Part shown: piece by piece, positions 24,497 through 33,706 of the stretch
Layout of the letters: each line of letters starts with the position of its first letter
Numbering within the stretch: position 1 is the first letter of the stretch
Origin: Armatimonadota bacterium
GTDB lineage: Bacteria; Armatimonadota; UBA10988
Length of the DNA: 64,000 nucleotides
Direction: 5' to 3'
NCBI GenBank assembly: GCA_016235455.1
Contig: JACRKZ010000051.1
Location: 1 to 64,000, forward strand
The notes under the pieces: generated by a model
Database searches by the model: none
The model's input: only the letters and a program-made list of their open reading frames with translations
What the model was told of the DNA's origin: nothing
Position numbers and translations under genes: made by a program

Positions 24497-27073
24497 ATGG
24501 CCTTGGCGCGGAGCGACGGTGAACTGCTGGCTTTCGGCGATCCGACCCGCTACGATCCGCTGGTCGATACGCCGCACAAGGTGCTCGGCTACCGCTTTGG
24601 CGACCGCCTTTCGCGCCACAGCGACATCATGCGCTATCTGGCTGTGCTGGCCGAGTCGCAGCGGGCCGAACTGCTGCCCATCGGCCGCTCCTACGAGGGC
24701 CGCGCCTTGGCCCAGTTCGTGGTCAGCTCGCGCGACAACCTGGACCGCCTGGAATCGCTGCGCGCGGTCCAGCAGCGCCTGGCCGACCCTGATTCCGACG
24801 TGCCGTCGCTGGCCCACCATCCGGTGGTTGTGTGGATCATGGCCAACGTGCATGGCGGCGAGCACTCGGGCGCCGAGGCGGCGCTGGCCTTGGCCTATCA
24901 GCTGGTCGCGGGCACCGACTCGACGACGCGGGCCATCCGCGACAACGCGGTCGTGGTCATCGACCCGCTGCAGAATCCCGACGGGCGCGACCGTTCGGTC
25001 AACAACCATTACGCGCTCGGCGGCCTGGCCTCCACCACCGACCGCCATGCCGCCGAGCACCGCTGCCCCTGGCCCGGCGCGCGCGGCAGCCACTACGCTT
25101 TCGACCTCAACCGCGACTGGTGCCTGCTGACGCACCCCGAGACGCGGGCGCGGGTGGCTTCGTTTCTGGCCTGGCGCCCGCAGGTGGTGGCCGACCTGCA
25201 CGAGATGGGCGGGCTCGGCGGCTACTACTTCCCGCCACCGGCGGCGCCCATCGAGGCCAACGTGCCTGACGAACTGCTGCGCTGGTGGGAGGTGTTCGGC
25301 CGCGCCAACGCCGGCGCGTTCGATGAGCGCGGCTGGGACTACTTCATCGGCGAGTACTTCGACAGCTACTACCCGGGCTACGGCGAGAGCTGGCCGCTCT
25401 ATCACGGCGCGCTGGGCATGACCTTTGAGCAGGACACACCTAGCACGCTGGCGCTGCGTAACGAGCGCGACCGCCTGGTGACCCTGGCCCAGGCCACCGA
25501 GCGGCACTTCGTGGCGGCCTACACGGTCTGCGCCACGGCCGCCGAGCACCGCCGCGAGCTGCTCACGACCTACCGCCAGATCCGCTGCGACCAGGTCTCC
25601 GCCGGGCTCGACGGCGCGCGGCAGGCACTGCTCATCGACGCGGGCGACCGCGCCGCCGATGCCGCCGACGTGGCCGCACTGCTGCGCGCGCAGGGCGTCT
25701 GCGCCGAGATCGCCGCGGAGCCGGTCGAGGTGGACGCGGAGCCGCAACTGGCGACCGAGACCGGCGGCGGCATGGAGCGGTTGGTAACCTTGGCGCCCGG
25801 CTCGGTCATTGTGCCGCTGGCCCAGCCCGAGGGCGCGCTGGTGCGCGTGCTGTGTGAGCCGCACTCGCCCATGCCGCGCGAGTTCCTGGCGACCGAGGAT
25901 GCGCTGCTGGAGGGTCGCGCCGAGCCCAGCATCTACGACATCACCGCGTGGTCGCTGCCGCACCGGGTCGGGCTCGATGCCTACTGGTCGGCCACCGTGC
26001 CCGACGTGCTGCTGCGGCCGCTGGGGCACGATCTGGTGCCGGCCAAGGTGGCCTACCTGCTGCCGATGACCACGCGCGCCGCCTACCAGGCCACCGCGCG
26101 CATGACCTTCGAGGACGGCTGGGCGCCGCGCATGGCCTCGCGGCCGTTCCGCTTCGAGGGCCGTGCCTACGACCGCGGTACGGCGGTGCTGCATGTAGGC
26201 GATCACGATGAACGGCTACCGGCCCGGCTGGCGGCGCTGCTGGCCGAGACGGGCTGCGAGGTGGTCAGCGCCGACCGGTCGTGGGACGACAGCGGCGAGC
26301 GGTTCAGCCTGGGCTCGGCCTATCTGATCCCGGTGCAACGGCCGCGCCTGGCGATGCTGACGCGCGACCCTGTGTCGCCCGAGGGTGCCGGCTGGTGCTC
26401 ATACCTGCTGGAGCAGGTCTACCGCATCCCGCACACGCCGCTGGCCGTGCGCGGACTCACCGCCGAGATCCTGCGCGACTACGATGTGCTGCTCATGCCC
26501 GACAGCAGCCACTACACCGATGTATTCGGCGAGCAGGCCGAACTGCTCAAGCGCTGGGTGGAGGCCGGCGGTACGCTGGTCGCGCTGGGCGGCCGGGCCT
26601 CAGCCTACCTGAGCGATGGCAAGGGGCTGAGTGGTGCCAGCGTCATCGAGGATCTGCGCTGCCTGGACGCCAAACCGGAGTTGGCCAAGGACGCGGAGAA
26701 GCCGATCGTGCCGCAGGAGCATCGACCGCTCTCGATCCCCGGCGTGTCGGCCTGGGTGGCGACGGATCCACACAGCTACCTGACCTATGGCTGTCCGGGC
26801 CGGATGCTGGTGCCGTTGCTGGGGGCGAATCTGTTCCGGCCGACGGTGGAGGGCCATACGGCCTGCCGCCTGACCGGCGAGGCGCCCATCGGCTGGCTGC
26901 CGGCGCGCATGGCGGACAAGCTCGACGGTCGCGCCTGGCTCTGGCAGGACATGGTGGGCGCGGGCCAGGTCATCTGCTTCGCCGTGCCACCGACATTCCG
27001 CGCCAGTTGGCCGATGCTGGACCGGCTGTGGCTCAACGCCGTGCTCTATAGCCGCAGCCGCAAGCGGGAGTGA
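24497..27073 (+). CDS. M14-family zinc carboxypeptidase-like protein
   Basis: An 858-residue protein. The N-terminal half is an M14 metallocarboxypeptidase: the zinc ligands are H119 and E122 in NVHGGEHSGAE and H235 in DLHEMGG. The NRDW of AFDLNRDWCL is the substrate-carboxylate region, and E311 in MTFEQDT is a candidate catalytic base. The C-terminal half has Rossmann-like segments, including LLMPDSSHYTDVFGEQAELL then KRWVEAGGTLVALGG, typical of an amidotransferase-like fold that follows M14 domains in some bacterial families. I see no signal peptide from the chosen ATG at 24497 (GGGAG upstream), so it may be cytoplasmic or the start may lie elsewhere. Substrate unknown. It is divergent from flhA and not an obvious part of the flagellar operon. 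Confidence 0.85.
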   Translation: MALARSDGELLAFGDPTRYDPLVDTPHKVLGYRFGDRLSRHSDIMRYLAVLAESQRAELLPIGRSYEGRALAQFVVSSRDNLDRLESLRAVQQRLADPDSDVPSLAHHPVVVWIMANVHGGEHSGAEAALALAYQLVAGTDSTTRAIRDNAVVVIDPLQNPDGRDRSVNNHYALGGLASTTDRHAAEHRCPWPGARGSHYAFDLNRDWCLLTHPETRARVASFLAWRPQVVADLHEMGGLGGYYFPPPAAPIEANVPDELLRWWEVFGRANAGAFDERGWDYFIGEYFDSYYPGYGESWPLYHGALGMTFEQDTPSTLALRNERDRLVTLAQATERHFVAAYTVCATAAEHRRELLTTYRQIRCDQVSAGLDGARQALLIDAGDRAADAADVAALLRAQGVCAEIAAEPVEVDAEPQLATETGGGMERLVTLAPGSVIVPLAQPEGALVRVLCEPHSPMPREFLATEDALLEGRAEPSIYDITAWSLPHRVGLDAYWSATVPDVLLRPLGHDLVPAKVAYLLPMTTRAAYQATARMTFEDGWAPRMASRPFRFEGRAYDRGTAVLHVGDHDERLPARLAALLAETGCEVVSADRSWDDSGERFSLGSAYLIPVQRPRLAMLTRDPVSPEGAGWCSYLLEQVYRIPHTPLAVRGLTAEILRDYDVLLMPDSSHYTDVFGEQAELLKRWVEAGGTLVALGGRASAYLSDGKGLSGASVIEDLRCLDAKPELAKDAEKPIVPQEHRPLSIPGVSAWVATDPHSYLTYGCPGRMLVPLLGANLFRPTVEGHTACRLTGEAPIGWLPARMADKLDGRAWLWQDMVGAGQVICFAVPPTFRASWPMLDRLWLNAVLYSRSRKRE

Positions 27074-27084
27074 GCGGCCTGAAA

Positions 27085-27168
27085 CAGCCACGGAGGGCAC
27101 AGAAGACACCGAGGCCCGGTCGGGCCTGACCCGCCGAAACCCTGTGTTCTCTGTGCGCTCTGTGGTTG
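27085..27168. repeat. Imperfect palindromic interspersed repeat
   Basis: The roughly 30-nt arm at 27085-27114 (cagccacggagggcacagaa and on) matches the reverse complement of 27140-27168 (ccctgtgttctctgtgcgct and on) at most positions. The spacer contains a perfect nested hairpin, aggcccg-gt-cgggcct (27112-27127). Sequences of the type ccacagag-acacagag occur as interspersed palindromic elements in several environmental bacterial genomes. Confidence 0.7.
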
Positions 27169-27263
27169 AGACACAACTGCAGACCGACCCAAAACGACAC
27201 ACCGCGGCGCGCTGGGTGGGTACCCATGAACGCGTCGCGGCGCGCGCTTGGTGTCAGACGGGA

Positions 27264-27584
27264 CTACTCGTCCGAGTCGTCGCCTTCGATATCGTCGACC
27301 AGGTCGGCGGAGCCGTCTTGATCGTCGGCATCGACGGTTTCGGTGCCGGTGATGACGAAGACGTTAGTCGCCCGTGGTCCACGCTCGCTGTCTTCCACAT
27401 CGAAGCGCACACGATGGCCCTCGTACAGGGCCTTGGGCTCCGCTTCCTGGATGTCGGCGCTATGGAGAAAAACGTCGCGGTTGGCGTTGTCCTCGTAGAC
27501 AAAGCCGTAACCCTTTTCAGTGTCGTACCATTTGACAGTACCGGTAGCGATGGCCGTACCCTCCTCTCGTGCGAGGTCGGCCAC
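27264..27584 (-). CDS. Cold-shock domain protein
   Basis: A small RNA-chaperone-type protein of the CspA family, 106 residues from GTG at 27584. The fold's RNP1 and RNP2 motifs are visible as KGYGFVY and DVFLHS, after the canonical opening ATGTVKWYDTE. A very acidic C-terminal tail (DADDQDGSADLVDDIEGDD) of about 30 residues extends the usual 65-70-residue core. The start is doubtful: a candidate promoter ends directly at the GTG, and an excellent AGGAGG (27565-27560) lies eight bases before an in-frame ATC at 27551. From that ATC the protein would read M/I-ATGTVKWY, exactly the family start, giving 95 residues. Role: stabilising or melting RNA structure, often in the cold. Confidence 0.92.
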   Translation of the reverse strand: MADLAREEGTAIATGTVKWYDTEKGYGFVYEDNANRDVFLHSADIQEAEPKALYEGHRVRFDVEDSERGPRATNVFVITGTETVDADDQDGSADLVDDIEGDDSDE

Positions 27585-27613
27585 AGGCTAACACGGAGTG
27601 GGCTGTCGGTCAA
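27585..27613 (-). promoter_or_regulatory. Candidate cold-shock gene promoter
   Basis: On the minus strand TTGACC (27613-27608) and TAGCCT (27590-27585) are 17 nt apart. If used, transcription starts about 27578, downstream of the GTG at 27584, so that GTG could not be translated. Confidence 0.4.
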
Positions 27614-27903
27614 CGATCCCGCGCTGTCGGCGCTGCACCAGCGCCTCGGCGGGTTGGCCGAAGCGACGGATCGAGACGTTGGCCCTCGGTGAATGATCTG
27701 CGGCAGCGCGTGCCGCGTCGGGCGGGCTCTGGCCGGGTGCCCGACCGCGCACCAGGCGCCGACGCATAGCAGGCCGCCTGGGAGAGGTCTGGCGCGCAGC
27801 GTGCACGCTCGCAGCGCCAGAGGCTGGGCATGGTACCATGGCCGCCAGGGCCCACGAGTTGTACTCCGATCGAGCCGTCGGGCACCTCGGCGCGGAGGCG
27901 GAC
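27614..27903. other. Intergenic region with a sequence fossil or short repeat
   Basis: The 319-nt gap between the cold-shock and DUF4091 genes holds the cold-shock promoter and, at about 27627-27690, a stretch of about 65 nt that is roughly 85% identical to 31333-31400, inside the TPR/propeller gene. Read on the minus strand it contains VASANPPRRWCSAD against VASTDPPGRWYGAD there. I see no gene in the rest. GGAGG close to 27898 is the ribosome site of the next gene. Confidence 0.5.
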
Positions 27904-30900
27904 ATGGTTGGCTGCTATGTGCTCCTGTGTCTCATGGCCGCGGCCGAACCAATGCCGTCCTGGTTCAGTCAGGTCGCTCTCCCGGCCCAAGCACGCGGCT
28001 GGACGCCAGAGGTGTCGGTCGACTTCGCGGGGCTGCTGCGCAAGCTTGGGGTTGGCCCGGCGCTAGACCCGGGCTCGGTCCGCGCCACGACAGCCGACGG
28101 CGAGGTGTTGCCGACCTGCTTCGTGCCCGAAGCCGGCGCGCCGACCCGCGGCACGGTGCGCTGGAATGCGCCGGCAGGCTACGGGCGCGACGGCCAAGCA
28201 GGGTTCCGGGTCTACTTCGCCCCTCTGACCCAGGTCGAGTGGACGCCGGTCCAGCCTGAGGAGGTCGGACCGGCGAACCTTGTTGCCAATCCCGGGTTCG
28301 AGCGGGGTGGCGCGCCCGGACGGGCCGATGACTGGGTGCTCTACCGCGGAGCGCGTATCGCCGATGGCCCGGGGCTGGCCCATCGCGGCGCGAACTGCCT
28401 GGAGATGAGGCCATCTCCGGACCCCAATGGCGGCCAGATGACCGGCTCTGCGCTGCGCATCCCCGGTGGCCCGGCCGTCAACGTCCAGGGACACCAGACC
28501 TACCGATTCGGCTACTGGCTTCGGGCCGTGGGGACGGTCCCCGGCGAGTACGGCCTGGTCTCGCTGGTCGAGGTCCACTGGCTCGACGCCGACAGGAAGC
28601 TCATCGCCTATGAGCACTACAACCTCGTCGCCGCGGACACGGATTGGAAGGAGCTGGCGCTGGTCCTCGCCGCGCCGGCTGGCGCGCGGGGCTTCGAGGC
28701 CACGATCAGCTTCAACTCCACCCGGGGCGCTCTCTATATCGATGATGTGGCGTTCGTCGCGACGCAACCGGTCATCGTGGACTCAGCGCAGGCCTCGGCC
28801 GGTGGCGCGCCGGTCAGGCTGGGAGTCGACCCGGCGCGGTCGCGTCGTTTCGACTTCACCCCGGACGCCTCGGTGGCCTGGCCTGGCTTCACCCCGATCA
28901 CGGCCCAGAACGCCTACAACAGGGAGGCTGGGTTCGGATGGCTGGCCGGGGTACACCCACCGACTCTGCTGCGCCACGTCCCGGACGCGATGGCGCGAGG
29001 GCTGGTCCTGCCGGCCGCTGGGAGCCGTCTGGCCGTCGACCTGCCCGACGGCGACTACGCCGCCTGGTTCCTGATCGGCGACAGCGCGACCGAGGGCACC
29101 ATCCTCCCGGCCTATGTGGACTGGAGCATCGCCATCGACGGACGTGAGGTGCTGACCTACCGCCCGTCGGCTGCGGCGTGGTACCGCGAGGTCATGTTCC
29201 GGAATATGGACGACTGGTGGGCGCCTGGCGTGGACACCTACGACCGGTTCGTGGCGCCGCGCTTCGAGGAGAGGCGCGCTGCGTTCACCGTCCGCGGCGG
29301 ACAGGCGACCTTCGAGTTTGGCCGGGTCCCGCTCTGCGCCATGGCTCTCTTCGCCGCCGACGCGGGCTTGGAGGCCGAGGAGGAGTTGGCCCAACTCCGC
29401 CGTGCCCGCAAGCGGGCGGTGACCGTGACGCTGGACCAGCCGACCAAAGAGACGGCCGCCGGGCTCGCCGCTGCCGACCGCAAACGCGGCTATGCCTTGT
29501 TCGCCCGCGACACGGGCGAGGTGGTGCTGCCAGGCAGCGCCCCGCGCGCGGGCGAGGCCATCGCGTCATGGTCGGGGTTCGCCGCGCCGGGCCAGTACGT
29601 CTCCTTCAGGGTCAGTCTCTACCCGCTGCAGGATGTCGGTTCGGTGGCCGCGACGCTGTCCGGTCTGGCCGGGCCGGGTGGCGCACGTATTCCCGTGGCG
29701 CCCGGCGACGTGGGCGTAGTGCGCTACATGGAACGCCCGCTGAGCACAACGGAGTACCGCTACACGGTGGCCCCAGTGGCCGTCCAGCCGCGAAACCCGA
29801 TGCCTGTTCCCGCTGGAGTCACGACAAGCTGGGTGGTGCGCCTGGCCGTGCCGGCAGGCGCCGCGCCGGGGCTGTACCGCGGTGCCCTACGCCTGGCTCC
29901 GGCATCGGGCCAGCCGACGCAGCTCCCAGTGACCTTGCGCGTGGTGCCGATCCGTCTGGGCCCAACTCCCATCCCGGCCGGCTTCTACCATCTGGACAAC
30001 GTCTTCTGGTACCACGCCTTCTGGATCAAGAGCTTTGGCACCGACCCTTGGTTGCGCGAGCAGGCCGTTGTTAGCGAGCGACGGCGCCTGGCTTTGCTGC
30101 GTGAGTACGGCGTCAGTAGCCTCGCGTTCTGCGATGATGGCCGCACGGATTTGCGTGTGCACGCCGACGGCGCGGTCGATTCAGTTGGGGATCAGTCGTT
30201 CGTGCAGTGGATGGACCTGTACCGGGATGCGGGTATGGGGCCGATGCCGTGGTACGGCTTCAGTGGGCTCGGTGTCGACTACCTCGACCGCGGCGTCTAC
30301 GGCGCCAAGCTGCCCCAGTTCTCACCTGCCTGGGACCGCGCCTACCGCGCCATCATCGACTGGGCCAAGGCCACCGAGAAGGCGCGCGGCTGGCCAGAGC
30401 TCATCATGTATCTGTCAGACGAACTCTCCAATGAGAAAGCGGCTGGCGCGGAGAAGGGCCGGCAGTTGGTTCAGCGCACCAAGGACATCCCCGGCATCCG
30501 GACGGTCGCGTCACTGAATGGGTCGTGGGAGAAGGTGATGCTGCCGGGACTGAAGTTGGCCATGCCCAACCATGCCTTCCCAATCACACGCGAGACGCTG
30601 GCGGAGATCGCGGCGGCCGGTTGTGAGCTGTGGCTCTACAACATCGGCGACAGCCGCGTTACCTGGGGCCTGTACCCATGGCGGGTCGGCGCGCGCGGGC
30701 GGTTCCAATGGGCGACCGGCGAGTATACGGCGCCGTGGAACCCGTTCGACGCGGACAGCGGCTACTGCATGACGCGAACGACTCTTGACGCCCCGCTGCC
30801 GACGCTTGAGCTGATCGCTCTGCGCGAGGGCATCGACGACCTGCGCTACCTGGTGGCGACCGAGACGGCCATTGCGGCGGCCAGGCGTTCTGGCAGGCCG

Positions 30901-31113
30901 CGGGCCATCGCCAGGGCCGACGCGGCGCAGCGGGAACTGGACCGCATACGCGCGTCGCTGCCTGAAGACGCGCGCCTGCTGATCGGCGCCGCGGACGCCA
31001 CGGCAGACGGCGGAACGGCCAACGGCGAGTTTGCCACGGGCCGCCGGCTGGACAGTCTGCGCTGGCTTCTGGCCAGTCACACGCTCATGATCCAGGATGC
31101 GTTGGCCCCTTGA
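27904..31113 (+). CDS. Secreted DUF4091-domain protein, glycosidase-like
   Basis: A 1069-residue exported protein. The ATG at 27904 is chosen because GGAGG lies five bases ahead and it places a signal peptide (MVGCYVLLCLMAAAEPMP) at the N-terminus. Residues about 115-290 form a carbohydrate-binding-like jelly roll (LVANPGFERGGAP then ALYIDDVAFVA). Several beta-sandwich segments follow, including an APGLYRGALRLAP strand typical before DUF4091. From about residue 700 comes a TIM-barrel-like region (GFYHLDNVFWYHAFWIKSFG; LIMYLSDELSNEKAAG, with an acidic DE pair), ending in the DUF4091 signature ELIALREGIDDLRYLVATE. Such proteins are thought to be glycoside hydrolases, but catalytic residues are not established. 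It is convergent with the next gene and the only plus-strand gene beside the secreted cluster. Confidence 0.8.
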   Translation: MVGCYVLLCLMAAAEPMPSWFSQVALPAQARGWTPEVSVDFAGLLRKLGVGPALDPGSVRATTADGEVLPTCFVPEAGAPTRGTVRWNAPAGYGRDGQAGFRVYFAPLTQVEWTPVQPEEVGPANLVANPGFERGGAPGRADDWVLYRGARIADGPGLAHRGANCLEMRPSPDPNGGQMTGSALRIPGGPAVNVQGHQTYRFGYWLRAVGTVPGEYGLVSLVEVHWLDADRKLIAYEHYNLVAADTDWKELALVLAAPAGARGFEATISFNSTRGALYIDDVAFVATQPVIVDSAQASAGGAPVRLGVDPARSRRFDFTPDASVAWPGFTPITAQNAYNREAGFGWLAGVHPPTLLRHVPDAMARGLVLPAAGSRLAVDLPDGDYAAWFLIGDSATEGTILPAYVDWSIAIDGREVLTYRPSAAAWYREVMFRNMDDWWAPGVDTYDRFVAPRFEERRAAFTVRGGQATFEFGRVPLCAMALFAADAGLEAEEELAQLRRARKRAVTVTLDQPTKETAAGLAAADRKRGYALFARDTGEVVLPGSAPRAGEAIASWSGFAAPGQYVSFRVSLYPLQDVGSVAATLSGLAGPGGARIPVAPGDVGVVRYMERPLSTTEYRYTVAPVAVQPRNPMPVPAGVTTSWVVRLAVPAGAAPGLYRGALRLAPASGQPTQLPVTLRVVPIRLGPTPIPAGFYHLDNVFWYHAFWIKSFGTDPWLREQAVVSERRRLALLREYGVSSLAFCDDGRTDLRVHADGAVDSVGDQSFVQWMDLYRDAGMGPMPWYGFSGLGVDYLDRGVYGAKLPQFSPAWDRAYRAIIDWAKATEKARGWPELIMYLSDELSNEKAAGAEKGRQLVQRTKDIPGIRTVASLNGSWEKVMLPGLKLAMPNHAFPITRETLAEIAAAGCELWLYNIGDSRVTWGLYPWRVGARGRFQWATGEYTAPWNPFDADSGYCMTRTTLDAPLPTLELIALREGIDDLRYLVATETAIAAARRSGRPRAIARADAAQRELDRIRASLPEDARLLIGAADATADGGTANGEFATGRRLDSLRWLLASHTLMIQDALAP

Positions 31114-31168
31114 CCATGTCCCCATCTGCGTTGTACACCACGGCCGTGGCGGCCGCCAGTCGCGCGTG

Positions 31169-33706
31169 TCAGGCTGGTGGCGGCGCGGCCGTGGGCCGCA
31201 TGTAGAGCAGCTCACCCAGCCAACTGGCGCCCACGACGCCCAGGTCGTCGACGCACAGCGGCGCGAAGCTGCCTGGCAGGCGCTGGCAACAGACCGGCCG
31301 GCCGGCGCTGGACTCGTAGCGCAGCAGCCAGCGGTCGGCGCCGTACCAGCGCCCCGGCGGGTCGGTCGAAGCGACGGGATCGAGTCTGGGGCCCTCGGGT
31401 ACGGGCACGCTGTAATGCGGCGACCGGGGCGCGGGCACCGGTGGGCCGCCGAAGGGCTCCCGTCGCAGCATGGCGCCAGTGCGCCGGTCAAGGGCCAGGC
31501 GCTCGCCGGGCAGCGAGACCACCACCGACCCACCAGCCAGTGCCACCGCGACGGCTTGACCAGGCATCGTCCACGCGTCCTCGTCGCGGGCGCCTGGCAG
31601 TAGCACCTGCCAGCGCACCCGGCCATCGGTGCGGGCCAGGGCGACCAGCGCGCAGCCGCCGGCGGGTGCCATGCCGAGGACGAAGAGGCCCGTGGCGTCC
31701 ATGGCGACGTCACGGTGCGGCCCACCGTAGCCAGCCGGTCGCTTGACCAGCGGCGCCGTCCGCCACACCTGCTCGTAGCGCGGGTGCCGCACGACCTCCA
31801 GCCGCTCACGTGCCGCGGCGAGGACAGCACGGGCCTCGGCCTGCTGCGGGCCGCGCGCGGCGGCCACGGGTGCGAGCAGCGACTCGGCCTCGCCAAACCA
31901 CTCGTGCTCGAACAGAGCGCGGCCGTACCTCGCGCACACCAAGTTGGCCGCGCGCGTGCCGGGGTATTTGCGCGCGAGGCGGGCGCACTCGGCCACGGTG
32001 CGAGCGTTGGCGCTCACGTAGCCAGTGAACCGCTCCATGACCTTCCACAGCGGCCAGGTGGCCAACGGCAGCCCTTCGTTGATCAACTCGCAGGCCTCGT
32101 CGTTGCTGATGTCGGTATGCTGCTGGCAGACGCACAGGCCCGACTGCTCGCCAAACAGCAGTCGGTGCGGCCGGCCGGGCTTGGAGGCTAGCAGCGTCGG
32201 CGTGCCGGGGCCGAGCAACGGGCGCATAAGGCCGAGGAGTGCCGCGGCGCGGCTGCCGGCCGCCGACAGCAGGGGCTCCCAGTCGGCCGGCGCATGGCTG
32301 TCCTCGGCGCGGCGCAGGGCCAGGACCGTCTGGTGCGTGGTCCAGCCTGGCAGCAACTCGAGGCAGCGACGCGCGACGTCGAGCCGTGCGTGCCGGTTGC
32401 CTATCTGCCGATCCGCCCGCGCCCGCCACGACTCCGCGCTGTCGTAGGGCGCAGGCCTGGTCGCGGCCTGGATGTCGAAGCGGTCCGCGGAGTCGTAGTC
32501 GCCGGCCCGGTCGGCCAGATCAGCCGCGGCGCGCAGACCGTAACCGCTGGCCGCGTAGGTCTGCGCCAGCCGCCGCAGCGCCGCCTCCGCCTCCTGGCCC
32601 GAGCTCAGGTGCGCCAGCCGGTCGAGAGCTGCGGGAGCTGCCTCGCAATGGCCATACCGCGCGACGAACTGCTCGCACGCCGCTTGGGCAGGCTCGCCAT
32701 GGCCGTTCGTGGCCAGCCACAGCCGCGCCGCCTCCGGTTCGCGCTCCGCCAACCAATGCACCGGCTCGCCCGCGGCATCGGGATAGCGGCGGCAGAAATC
32801 CAGGTAGCCAGCGGTGTCGCCACTTGCCAACAGCTCGGTGGCCACCTCCCCGGCGGCACGCTCATAGGCCTCCTTGGCCGTCTCCGCACCGATGTCGGAG
32901 CGCTGTTGCCGCAGCCAGGCCACCGCTCGCGGATGCGACTCCAGCGCGGGATCCCAGGCGAGGAACGGCGCGATCCACTTGCCGCGGCTGGTGCCTGTGA
33001 GCACCGACGGCTCAGTCGAGGCCTGATGGAACACGCTGGCTGCCGCGATCTGGCCGATCAGGCTGCGCGGGTAGTCCTCGGCGATGGCGCGTAGTGCCGC
33101 CAGGTCATCGCTGGGCCCGGTCCGGCCTTCGGGGTGGCAACCGACCCAGTCGTCCTTCGGGATGGCTGCCAGCAGGCGTGCCGCGGGCAGGCTGTCGCTG
33201 CGCGGGCATTGGGCGGCCAGCCGTCGGTCCGTGTCGGCCGCGCGCGGCGCGGCCAGCAGCGCACGCGCGCGGCGGTTCTGCCGCTCGATCTCCTCGGCGT
33301 CGCTCAGGCCAGGACGTGGCTCGGTGGCGGCCAGCCACGCGGTATGGGTGAGCCCATCGGGTTGGTCGGGCTCGGCCGCGCGTTCGAGCGACCACCGACG
33401 CCATCGGGCCGCTTGGCCTTCGCGACAACCGTCCATCTCGTCGCACGCCGCGTAGGCCGCCAGCGCGCCTTGGATGTCGCCCGCGCGTTCCAGCGCGCAG
33501 CCGATGAGCGCCTGCGCCTTGACCTCCACCAGCGTGCCGGCGCACTCGCGCTGCAGCACGCGCAGCCGCGCCACGGCGCTCTGGGCATGGCCGGTGGCGA
33601 TTTCGACGACGGCGGTGGTCAGCACCTGCGACTGACGCGGCGTCAGCGCCGGCTCGGCGCAGGCCATCGTGGCGGCCCACAGCAGACAGAACCAGGCGTG
33701 TTTCAT
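31169..33706 (-). CDS. Secreted TPR-like / PQQ-propeller protein, DUF3160-free relative
   Basis: An 845-residue exported protein. The ATG at 33706 overlaps the preceding stop by 4 nt and opens a signal peptide (MKHAWFCLLWAATMACA). The middle is a long run of helical, TPR-like repeats with marks shared with the two giant DUF3160 proteins: AATEPRPGLSDAEE and AQCPRSDSLPAARL. The C-terminal 200 residues are PQQ-like propeller blades (ALVALARTDGRVRWQVLLPG; ALDRRTGAMLRREP). It lacks the N-terminal DUF3160 domain, so it looks like a paralogue that lost it or never had it. It is the last gene of an operon with the PEGA/propeller and DUF3160 genes. A stretch near its C-terminus (about 31333-31400) is repeated at about 27627. 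Function unknown. Confidence 0.75.
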   Translation of the reverse strand: MKHAWFCLLWAATMACAEPALTPRQSQVLTTAVVEIATGHAQSAVARLRVLQRECAGTLVEVKAQALIGCALERAGDIQGALAAYAACDEMDGCREGQAARWRRWSLERAAEPDQPDGLTHTAWLAATEPRPGLSDAEEIERQNRRARALLAAPRAADTDRRLAAQCPRSDSLPAARLLAAIPKDDWVGCHPEGRTGPSDDLAALRAIAEDYPRSLIGQIAAASVFHQASTEPSVLTGTSRGKWIAPFLAWDPALESHPRAVAWLRQQRSDIGAETAKEAYERAAGEVATELLASGDTAGYLDFCRRYPDAAGEPVHWLAEREPEAARLWLATNGHGEPAQAACEQFVARYGHCEAAPAALDRLAHLSSGQEAEAALRRLAQTYAASGYGLRAAADLADRAGDYDSADRFDIQAATRPAPYDSAESWRARADRQIGNRHARLDVARRCLELLPGWTTHQTVLALRRAEDSHAPADWEPLLSAAGSRAAALLGLMRPLLGPGTPTLLASKPGRPHRLLFGEQSGLCVCQQHTDISNDEACELINEGLPLATWPLWKVMERFTGYVSANARTVAECARLARKYPGTRAANLVCARYGRALFEHEWFGEAESLLAPVAAARGPQQAEARAVLAAARERLEVVRHPRYEQVWRTAPLVKRPAGYGGPHRDVAMDATGLFVLGMAPAGGCALVALARTDGRVRWQVLLPGARDEDAWTMPGQAVAVALAGGSVVVSLPGERLALDRRTGAMLRREPFGGPPVPAPRSPHYSVPVPEGPRLDPVASTDPPGRWYGADRWLLRYESSAGRPVCCQRLPGSFAPLCVDDLGVVGASWLGELLYMRPTAAPPPA

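Noticed and set aside
31138..31149. 12-nt perfect palindrome ccacggccgtgg between the convergent DUF4091 and TPR/propeller genes
   Set aside because: It has no loop and no T tract, so it is not a credible terminator, and it is short enough to be chance in this composition.
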